Source: Amoeboaphelidium protococcarum (taxonomy: Eukaryota > Aphelidiomycota > Aphelidea). From it: a stretch of 64,000 bases of DNA. Numbering within the stretch: the stretch's first letter is position 1; each line of letters opens with the position of its first letter. The stretch spans positions 62,001-126,000 of the forward strand of contig JALECJ010000004.1 in the NCBI GenBank assembly GCA_023515745.1, in the 5' to 3' direction. Of the stretch, positions 1-8,461 are shown one piece after another. The notes below the pieces were generated by a model that worked only from the letters and a program-made list of their open reading frames with translations, had not been told where the DNA came from and did not search any database. Both the position numbers and the translations under genes were made by a program.

Positions 1-783
1 AAGCAAATAATATATCCTGAAAAGTTTGATGGATCTGTGTCGGAGTTCCGTTCGTTTGTAAATTAGTGTTAACTCATGTTTGAGTTACATCCGGACGCCT
101 TTGCCACCGACGACATTAAGATTAAGACTGTTGGATCGCTTCTGACTAAGAAAGCCAGCAAGTACTACGACCCTATTATTGAGAATCCCTCTCAGTATAA
201 AGAAGAGTTGAAGTCCTTTGACACCTTCATCGCGTGTTTCAAGGAGTGGTTGTGTCCAGCTAGCCAAAGAGACTGCGATGAGAAAGCTCTGAGAAGACTA
301 AAGTAAGGCTCAATGACGGTTTCCGCCTATGCGGCAGAGTTTAGATTCCTGTCGTCTGGAATAGGGTGGAATGTTATCTCGCTGAAGTCCGAATTTAAAG
401 AAGGACTTAACAATGATGTACGCATAATGATGTTGTCCTCTGATGAGCCTAGTACACTAAGTGATCTGGTGAAACTTGCAATCCGTTGTGGTGAACGAGT
501 TGCTGACATGAAAGCTTTAAGCGGTGGTAGTAACTACTCTAAGAAGTTGTATTCATCTGTCAGGTCTTCCTCCACTTAGTCGGCCTCTGCTCCTACCAAT
601 TCGTCTGCCTCTACTCCTGGCCCTCCTAATCCAGATAATATGGATATTGATCAAGTTAAGCGTGGGCCGTTGTCCGCAGAGGAGCGTCAGCGTCGTTTGT
701 CTTAGAGACTGTGTCTATATTGTGGTGGCTCTGGTCATATCAAGGCTAATTGCTCGCTATTGAATACTCGTACTTAAGGATGA
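1..783 (+). CDS. Gag-like capsid/nucleocapsid protein (partial)
   Basis: Frame 1 is open from the first base to the UGA at 781-783, with TAG/TAA codons inside (64, 304, 577, 706, 775) read as Gln. The N-terminal part looks like a retroelement capsid (an acidic, helical segment with FDTFIACFKEW). A Ser/Pro-rich linker follows. Near the C-terminus, at about 712-753, is one CCHC zinc knuckle, CLYCGGSGHIKANC, which binds the element RNA in nucleocapsids. The start codon is upstream of the window. The stop is followed directly by CUA and the pol frame continues in phase. Confidence 0.85.
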
Positions 784-786
784 CTA
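781..786 (+). other. In-frame UGA-CUA between gag and pol, candidate readthrough site
   Basis: Gag ends in UGA followed by CUA, and pol carries on in the same frame with no further UGA. UGA CUA is the best-known leaky stop context in eukaryotes (alphavirus-type and cellular readthrough). The next in-frame ATG is not until 832, so either readthrough or internal initiation would make Pol. Readthrough is inferred from context and phase, not shown. Confidence 0.5.
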
Positions 787-3700
787 ACTGAGAAATATAT
801 TTTAAGTCTGAATTATGAGGTCTCTACTAAAATGATCCTTCCCACAGTCTTAAAATATGGAGCTAAAGAAATTTCTGTCCCTATGCTTTTAGATTCAGGC
901 GCTGATAGTTGCTTTTTAGATGAAAGTTTAGTGGCCGAGTTCGAAATTCCTGTAGTGAAATGCAAGCGTAAAGTCTGTGTATCCTTTGCTGATGGTGACC
1001 GTAATACTAAGACCTTTATTACTCATCAAACTGTTCCGCTGTAAATGCATATAGCTAATCATATTGAGACGGTCACATTCTACGTTATAAAACTTGCTCA
1101 AAAGGGAATTATTGGTTTCTCATGGTTAAGAATGCATAATCCTGATATTGATTGGTCAGCTGTGACTGTAAAATTTGGTTCACAATACTGTTTGACTAAT
1201 TGCGTAACTTCGCCGGAGTTAATATCATTGTAGCCCGATTAAGTATCAGATCTCTAGTCCAGTTCTATTAGTGATCTTTCTGTCTCTGCTGATCATAAGT
1301 CTTTGCCTGTCTCCGACCATGTCTCTGTTTCTACTGTTGCTGATCATTAGTCTGTCTCTGTCTCCGACCATGTCTCTGTTTCTACTGCTGTTGATTATAA
1401 GTCTATCTCTGTCTCCGACCATGTCTCTGTTTCTACTGTTGTTGAGTCTGTTTCTGATTCTAACTCTGTCTCTGTCTCCACTCCGTCTGCTCTTTTGACT
1501 AAGTCCACTGCTGTTGATGCTTCCGAGTCTGTGTCCGACTCCATCTCCACTCCGCCTCTTGTATGCATTAATGCCACGGTATTAGACATGTATCAGAAGG
1601 ATGAAGAGAATACTATCATTCCAGGATTTGTCTATGAGAATGAAGATGGAACTATAAATTATCATTGTCTATAAGATATTATTCAAGAGTAGATTTGTTT
1701 AATGAAAGATGATACTGGAGTAAGTAATCCTGTCTTGCCTGATCAGATAAGAGAGTTTGGCGATGTATTTATGAAGTAACAGCTGAACGAGCTTCCACCT
1801 CATCGTGAATAAGACTGCACTATAGATTTAGAGCCTGGGGCTAAACCTCCGGTTGGTAAGTTGTACAAACTGACTTAAGAAGAAGATGCTGTCATGCGCG
1901 ACTGGCTGTAGAAGAATGTGGATCGTGGATTTATTCGCAAGAGTTAATCACCATATGGTGCTCCCTGCTTCTTCGTCCGTAAGGCTGAGTGGACATAGGA
2001 TTCCAAGTTGCGTCTCTGCATGGACTATCGCGGTCTGAACAAGATCACTATCAAGAATCGGAATCCTCTACCTAACATTTCTGATCTATTCCGCTCTCTT
2101 TAAAAAGGAAAGTTGTTTACTGCATTGGACCTGGATGGTGCCTTTGAGCTTTTGCGTGTCAAAGCTGGTCATGAAGCTAAAACCGCATTTCTCACCAAGT
2201 ATGGCTAGTACGAATTTCTGGTGATGCCCTTTGGATTGGCTAACGCTCCTGCTTAATTTCAAACATTCATGAATGATCTGTTTAAGAATTAGATTGGCAA
2301 ATTTGTTGTGGTGTATCTGGATGACATTGTTGTATATACTGATGGTGATGAAGAGGAACATTGGTAACATGTACGCGAAGTTTTGTAGATTCTCCGTTGT
2401 AACAAGCTCTACTGCAAACTGTCAAAGTGCAAGTTTGCGTAATCCTCCACGTCTTTCCTAGGTTATATTCTTTCTAAAGATGGTATTCTCATGGATCCTA
2501 GAAAAGTCGAAGCTGTTACTCAATGGCCAACGCCAAAAAATGTAAAGGATGTGATGATGTTCCACGGCTTTGTGAATTTCTACCGTAAATTTATTCCGCA
2601 CTTTGCAGATCTGACGCGTCCTCTGACTTAACTACTGAAGAAGGATATTGTTTTTACTTGGGATGCCGAGAAGTAGCATGCATTTGATTCACTAAAGAAG
2701 ATGTTTAATAGCAATATTGTACTAAGTCATCCGGATGAAGAGAAGCCTTTCGTGGTTGAAGCAGATGCGTCTGATTATGGCATTGCCGGTGTATTGTCTT
2801 AGTAGTCTGACTCTGGAGAATTCAAACCTGTCGCCTTCTATTCAAGATAACTCAATCCTGCTGAGCGTAATTATGAGATCTATGATAAGGAATTACTGGC
2901 AATTCATCAATGCTTCAAAGAATGGCGCCACTTTCTGCAAGGTGGTAAGCATCAAGTAACAGTCCTGACTGATCATAAGAGTTTGCAATATTTTATGACC
3001 ACAAAGCAACTGACAAGGAGATAGGCTAGATGGTCTCTATTCTTCTCTGAATTTGATTTTGTCTTGACACATCGTCCTGGTGCCAGAAATGGTAAGGCTG
3101 ATCTGCTCTCTAGACGCTCAGATTATGCGGTTGACGAAGAGAAGTACAATTTCAGATGCTTGTTAGATCCTTCAAAGTTTGTGACTCCGTAAGAGTTGGA
3201 TCTGTTTTCCATATCCTTTGACCAAGATCTGTAATGTCAGCTGATCAGAAGTGATGTGCTCAATAAGGAATTTGATGAAGAGCATGACTGGCCTCTGGTA
3301 ATAGCGCATTTCCTGTTGACGGACGAATGGTTGGATGTATCTAGTGACATATTGGACAAATGTAAGTAAGAGTGTCAACATTTCATCATGGTGCATGGAA
3401 AGTTGCACAGAATTTTGGCTGATAATAGATCGAAGAGACCTTACTTGCTGAAGTCCGATAGAGATGCTCATATAGCTCGATTCCATGATGGGCTTGGTCA
3501 TTTTAAGTATGATTCCATAGTTGACCTCATTGAACGCCGTTTCTGGTGGCCTGACATGCATGCCGACATCAAGTAGTATATTAAAGAGTGTGCGCAATGC
3601 TAACTTGATGCTTCCAAGAATTAGTTCACGTAATAGACTCCTCTGCGTCCTATTCCTCCCGTTGCCCTCCCATTCGAGAGATGGGGTATCGACTTTGTTC

Positions 3701-4662
3701 AGGATCTGTAAACGACTAAATCTGGTAATAATCACATCATTACCGCCATTGATTACGCTACTCGTTGGGTGGTTGCTAAAGCTGTGAAGTTTAGAGATTC
3801 TGATACTGTTGCAGATTTCCTCTACAATGATATCTTTATGAATTACGGTGCACCTTATGAGATCTTGTCTGATAGAGCGAAGTCATTCTTAGCTGATGGT
3901 ATAGCGAAATATGAAAGAATGCAAGGCGTTAGACCAATTGCTACTGCACCTTATCACCCTTAAACTAATGGTATGGTAGAGAGAATGCATTCTATGCTCA
4001 ATCACGCGATAACTACCTTAACTAATGGGCGTCCGGAAAGATGGGACGAGTATCTGAAGCAGGCTTTGTTTGGAATACGCTGTCGAACTCATGCAGTTAC
4101 CAAGAAGTCACCATTCTACATGCTTTATGGTGTGGAGCCTCGTTTACTAGGTGATTCACGTCCTCCTGAGTGCACTTTGCAGCCGTTGGATGAGATTGAA
4201 TAGCTTGAGGAGAAAGGAGAAATTATGGCAAGAACTTTTGAAGCTATGGGAGATTCCAGAGCTGCTGCATATGAGAGATCTAAGACTTAGGCTAAAAGTA
4301 TGAGAAGACGTCACAATCTTGATCCGAATGCTCCAGAATATTACTTCAAGATTGGTGATTGGGTCAAGTTAAAGCATCATAGCATGAATAAGTTTGAGTT
4401 CGATTGGAAGGGACCATATCATGTTGTCGACGTTGGATTTCCCGGTACTTACTGGTTGATGTCACCTGATGGAACACGATTTGATGCTACAGTTAATGAA
4501 AGAGATCTTGCTCCTTTTCTGGCTACTACTGAGAGAAACAAGGACTATTTCTATGATGGATCTTCAAGGAGTTCTGTGGATTAGCTGCCATTTAGAGAGG
4601 GGGTTAATGTTAGCACACGCGTCGATCAAGTATCAACAGAAGACTCTATGGGGCTTAGATGA
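784..4662 (+). CDS. pol: Pol polyprotein: protease, RT, RNase H, integrase
   Basis: One frame of about 1,293 codons with UAR as Gln. Domains in order: retropepsin with LLDSGADS (about 886-909); a Ser/Val-rich linker with 51-bp repeats; reverse transcriptase with [11 protein letters not shown] (about 2017-2049), MPFGLANAP and the YLDD active site (about 2313-2324); RNase H with the EADASDYG motif (about 2758-2781); integrase with an HHCC zinc finger (about 3478-3606), core motifs [14 protein letters not shown] and NGMVERMH supplying the D,D,E triad (about 3684-3990), and a C-terminal GPY-like module (about 4411). No chromodomain was seen. PR-RT-RH-IN order defines Ty3/gypsy. The frame runs 55 nt into the 3' LTR before its UGA. 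The first ATG is at 832; codons 784-831 would be translated only by readthrough. Confidence 0.92.
1275..1445 (+). repeat. 51-bp tandem repeat inside pol linker
   Basis: The string CTCCGACCATGTCTCTGTTT recurs at 1311, 1362 and 1413, an exact 51-bp (17-codon) period giving a repeated [14 protein letters not shown] peptide between protease and reverse transcriptase. The period keeps the frame. Confidence 0.9.
4594..4603 (+). promoter_or_regulatory. Polypurine tract of the retrotransposon
   Basis: AGAGAGGGGG lies four bases before the 3' LTR, the normal place for the plus-strand priming tract of an LTR retrotransposon. Confidence 0.75.
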
Positions 4663-4930
4663 TCAACATTGTTTCAAGTGCGCGCCTCTTTCATCAATTA
4701 GATCTCGAATAGGCAAGTATCTGCAGTATATATGCGCGCCTCTTATGAACATTGATTCCTTCCACTTAACGTGTTAATTAGAGTATTTATCTTATTAACA
4801 TATTTTATCTTCCCGTATTTCTGTTAGTGTCTCTGCTTGACTCCTAGTCCTTGTATATAACTTCCTGTCTGTTCCTATTGTGTATATAATCTGTCCTATG
4901 TTCCTATTGTGTATATAATCTGTCCTAAGT
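4608..4930 (+). repeat. 3' LTR of the Ty3/gypsy element
   Basis: Begins TGTTAGCACACGCGTCG just after the polypurine tract and ends near CCTAAGT. It matches the reverse complement of 4945-5237 along its length. It carries a 29-bp tandem duplication (4871-4899 and 4900-4928) that the inverted copy lacks, which accounts for its extra length (323 versus 293 bp). Confidence 0.88.
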
Positions 4931-4944
4931 TAAAAGATTTGATA

Positions 4945-5237
4945 CGTTAGTACAGACAATATAGACAATAGGAACAGACGGGAAGCTATATACAAAGACT
5001 GAGAGTCGAGCAGAGACACCAACAGAAGTACAGGAAGATAAAATATGTTAATAAGATAAATACTCTATTAACACGTTAAGTGAAAGAAATCAATGTTCAT
5101 AAGAGGCGCGCATATATACTGCAGATACTTGCCTATTCGAGATCTAATTAATAAAAGAGGCGCGCACTTGAAACAATGTTGATCATCTAAGCCCCACAGA
5201 GTCTTCTGTTGATACTTGATCGACGCGTGTGCTAACA
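4945..5237 (-). repeat. Solo LTR of the same family, inverted
   Basis: Reverse complement of the adjacent LTR: on the minus strand it starts TGTTAGCACACGCGTCGATC at 5237 and ends near CTAACG at 4945. No internal element sequence follows on either side, so it is a solo LTR placed 3' end to 3' end with the first, 14 bp apart, forming a palindrome of about 630 bp. Confidence 0.85.
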
Positions 5238-5260
5238 GATTTTCAGGCGCCGCTCAATCT

Positions 5261-5545
5261 ATGTTAGTAACGGTCGTTGGAGAATCTTCGGTGTGTCTTT
5301 AGGGACTCGATTTGAACATTCATAATCCTATTCATAAGTACTGTGAATTCTGCCACGACAATTTAACAATCGTACATGTGATTGACACCACTTACTTTTC
5401 GGAGTTTACGTCACGCTCCGACGTTTGCAAGAATGGGTGTACCTGTACTGATTAGTAGCAACTTCTCGCGAGCGTAATTTAGAGTACTCTGGTAGTCGAT
5501 TACGTCGATAAGAGAGGAATATGGAATGTGGTATAATCGCCTTGA
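5261..5545 (+). pseudogene. Cysteine-containing ORF, probably 5'-truncated at the LTR
   Basis: A 94-codon frame ends in UGA at 5543-5545. It has ordinary protein-like composition with two close cysteine groups, CEFCHDN and CKNGCTC. The frame is also open upstream across 5240-5260 to the edge of the inverted LTR, so the first ATG (5261) may not be the original start and the LTR may have removed the 5' part of a host gene. I do not recognise the family. A chance ORF cannot be excluded because UGA is the only stop. Confidence 0.35.
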
Positions 5546-5742
5546 AAGTACTAGTCGCGACTTTTATATGACATTTTCTTTCGCAAAACTCTCATGCGAT
5601 TTTCGGATCAATTTCCGATTCTTTCTGCTCTTTTCTGACCAACTTCATTAGGACTGCGATTTTTGTTCCTTATTTACCTATCACTATTTATTGAATAGAA
5701 GCTAGTTTTAGAAGCTATATTGACAGACTCACGACAATAACT

Positions 5743-6411
5743 ATGCTATCAACTAAATTGTTTAATAGCTCATTGTTCGCAAAGAATGCCTTGGTCCCAT
5801 ATAGACCATTGTAAAAGGCGCTGATGGCAACTAGTGCTGGTCAAAGCAGCAGTGGTACTCCAGCTATGCGTACCGGACCAGCTGTGAATTACGTAGACCC
5901 AAATGAAAAGATGTTTGACATGACGCTGTGGAAGCAAGGGAACAAGGCCGAGTATGCCCTCTCCACCATTGACAAATTGATCAATTGGGCGCAGACTAGC
6001 TCCTTCTGGCCAATGACGTTTGGTCTTGCCTGCTGTGCTGTTGAAATGATGCATATGGCGGCTAGTCGGTATGACCAGGATCGATTCGGTATTCTGTTTA
6101 GAGCCAGTCCTCGATAGAGTGATGTTATGATTGTCGCTGGTACTCTGACTAATAAAATGGCGCCGGCCCTGCGTAAGGTGTACGATCTGATGCCGAATCC
6201 AAAGTGGGTCATCTCTATGGGATCTTGTGCCAATGGCGGTGGATATTATCATTATAGTTATGCTGTGGTACGCGGCTGTGATCGAATTGTACCTGTGGAT
6301 ATTTACGTGCCTGGCTGTCCACCAACCGCAGAAGGTCTTCTTTATGGCGTCTTGCAGTTGCAAAAGAAGATTCGCCGTAACAGAAAAACATTGACGTACT
6401 TTAGAAAGTGA
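5743..6411 (+). CDS. NDUFS7: NADH dehydrogenase Fe-S protein 7 (complex I PSST/NuoB), mitochondrial
   Basis: A 222-aa protein of the complex I Q-module subunit that holds cluster N2 and passes electrons to ubiquinone. All four ligand positions are present: the CC pair in [12 protein letters not shown] (about residues 97-98), the Cys of MGSCANGG and the Cys of PGCPPTAEG. The first about 30 residues, from [18 protein letters not shown], are basic and hydroxylated with no acidic residues, as in a mitochondrial presequence, which favours the ATG at 5743 over the one at 5824. A TAG at 6115-6117 falls on the conserved Gln of [14 protein letters not shown], independent support for UAG=Gln. Intronless. 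It implies aerobic mitochondria with complex I. Confidence 0.95.
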
Positions 6412-6775
6412 AATGATAAATGTTTTTAATAACATTATCAACCCGATTGAATTATTTTACGTGTGTCCATTTTCTTTCTATAAAAGCATTCGGAATTTAG
6501 AGTAGCGCTATGACGTTACTATGGGAGGTGTGTTCTTGTCCCTTGGGTTGAGGGATCTTTTGAATCGATCACGTTAGATTTTGGACTATCATTAGTTGGT
6601 TATGGTGTAACAAGGTATAGATAAATAGGAGAAGCTGGAGCCTTTCGGCGATTTGGTGCAGCATAAAATTGGCCATCTACTCACCGCAGACGCCTTTAGT
6701 ATCACCCTCTTTCCTATTTAGGAAGCGCGTGAGTAGAATAATACCAAAATTACGCGTAGATTTCATCCAAAATAC
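6412..6775. other. Intergenic, NDUFS7 to tRNA-Leu
   Basis: No gene recognised. It holds an ACGCGT at 6752-6757; a second ACGCGT (6774-6779) straddles the start of the following tRNA gene. Confidence 0.6.
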
Positions 6776-6856
6776 GCGTTCTTCTGTTAGCGGCCATACA
6801 GTTATCTTCAGGTGGTAATCCCTTCGGGGGCGTGAGTTCGAGTCTCACAGAACGCA
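6776..6856 (+). tRNA. tRNA-Leu (anticodon CAG)
   Basis: Folds as a type II tRNA. Acceptor GCGTTCT (6776-6782) pairs fully with AGAACGC (6849-6855), with discriminator A. The D stem is TGT/ACA. The anticodon stem TTATC/GGTAA encloses loop TTCAGGT with anticodon CAG (6809-6811). A long variable arm CCCTTCGGGGG follows, then T arm GTGAG-TTCGAGT-CTCAC. It reads CUG as leucine. No intron. Confidence 0.85.
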
Positions 6857-8461
6857 TCCTTTTTGGTTAAAGGAATTAATGATTATGTTTTTAGATCTAC
6901 CCAACTGCATGAGCTCCACTCGCGGTAAAAAGACGTCGAGCTTACCACCCTTCGGTGGCCACCTAAAGCTCAAAGGGACGCTGCCTTTGGCCCGAAGGCC
7001 GGGGAGTATCGGATTATATTCATCAGAATGCACGAACAGCAAGCAATGAATATCACTGAACCTAGATCTGCCGCGTATAGTTCGTTGCAGCAGACGTCAA
7101 CGGTCCTTACCACCCGTGAGGGAGTGTAAGACTTGAGCCTTTGCACCGCTCGGCCTTTGACGATTTTAACCAGTTCGTGATCGGATTTAAAATTTCTCCT
7201 CTCAGACACTGGAAATCTTCGGCTTCACGATGCAACGAAACATTCTCTAACGCCGGTTAGTCTCACAGCGACTCGTACAAACAACTCACGAGAAGTTGAT
7301 CGACGCTGGAAGCTGCTTGACCGGTTGGCCTCAAGAACCTCAAATCCCATGAAAGTTTGGATGAAATATACTGATAGAGTAGAGAGTGTGTGACGTGTCG
7401 TGATCACAAACCGCTATAATCTGTCAGATGAAACATTTTACTCGAGAGCATTACATTAACGGGTGAAACGACTGAGAAAGAGAGAGAATACTGAAGTATT
7501 ATATATATAATATATTTAAACACACACTCATACTCACATTGTCCATAATCCCGTGTCTCCTGCTGACTTGCGGCATTACACGGTGAGTTGACTAGATGAT
7601 TCCAGCTCGGACAAGTGCAACGTCACAGTTGCTTGCAGCCGTAGAGCGGCTTTCCACTAGGCGCGGCTCATAGTTTGGTATGTTTTGCCTGGTGTTTATC
7701 GGAAGCTTTTCTTTTTTAGCATCCATTTTAGACGAAGTCTTCATCTGAGTTGCTAGGGAGTTAACGCTTCTTCATGTTTATCTTGATCACAGGTGTCGGG
7801 CGCCGTGGTAGTTTGATCTCTACTGTTGACTTGGTGATTGACTTGCTGCTCGTACCTTGCTTCAGCCTGATCTTGCGGGAGTACTTTGTTCTTGTCTATT
7901 GGACAGAGTCTCGGTGAGAAGCTATAGAGGTGGAGGAGCAGGTCAGAGTGATGAGTTTAAGGTTTTATACGAGCAATTTATCCTGCAGTTTGATTTGAGC
8001 CTAACGAGCTTTCCAGATTTCTTCATACAACGACGATAGCAGGCAGTCTAGTCCATAGAGGAGCCATTATTATACTGAGTTTGGGAGTTTTAACGTCATC
8101 TTTGCCCGGTTAAAGATATCTTAGGATACTGTCATATTGAGAAGGTTGGAAATGAATCCCAGCTCTGGATCTAATCCGATGACGGCTGCCAGTTCGGTGA
8201 CATTTGGCTGAGAGGAGGACTTTAGACTTTGCTATTTGAGAGAGAGGTGCCAACAGCTACCTAAGAGCGCAGTCCAAGTATCCTAGATTTTTTACCAGTT
8301 ATCGCTAGTATGGGAGCATTGTAGCAGGTGGTCGAAGGATTCTTCGTGGTCTTTGCATCTTGATCAGATGGTTGATCCATAAATGAGGCCTTATTCTTTC
8401 ATAGCATCGAGAGTGGGTAGAGAGAATACTGAAGTATTGAATGAAGTAAGTATCACTTATT
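6857..8461. other. 1.6-kb segment without a recognisable gene
   Basis: The part at about 6900-7320 is GC-richer than its surroundings and holds local hairpins (for example ACCACCCTTCGGTGG near 6942-6956), so a structured RNA is possible but I could not match one. Around 7857-8060 and 8152-8460 there are protein-like plus-strand stretches broken by UGA, possibly decayed coding sequence. A 20-bp sequence, AGAGAGAATACTGAAGTATT, occurs at 7481-7500 and again at 8419-8438, the second just downstream of the Fanzor stop, where Fanzor guide-RNA genes are expected. Confidence 0.4.

Larger units (their letters stand above)
1..4930 (+). mobile_element. Ty3/gypsy LTR retrotransposon, 5' end outside window
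   Basis: The order gag (zinc knuckle), aspartic protease, reverse transcriptase, RNase H, integrase, 3' LTR is diagnostic of Ty3/gypsy (Metaviridae). The 5' LTR, primer-binding site and gag start lie before the window. With UAR read as Gln, gag and pol share one frame, separated only by a single UGA, and I found no frameshift or other UGA in pol. The copy may therefore be recent or active. A polypurine tract (4594-4603) lies just before the 3' LTR. Confidence 0.93.

Noticed and set aside
1271..1498. Leu/Ser repeat ORF in another frame within pol
   Set aside because: It is an out-of-frame reading of the 51-bp repeat; the pol frame is continuous through it.
5770..6441. Long antisense ORFs over conserved genes (for example minus strand over NDUFS7, SMC6 and NPC1)
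   Set aside because: They lie opposite strongly conserved coding frames and carry no domain; shadows of the real genes.
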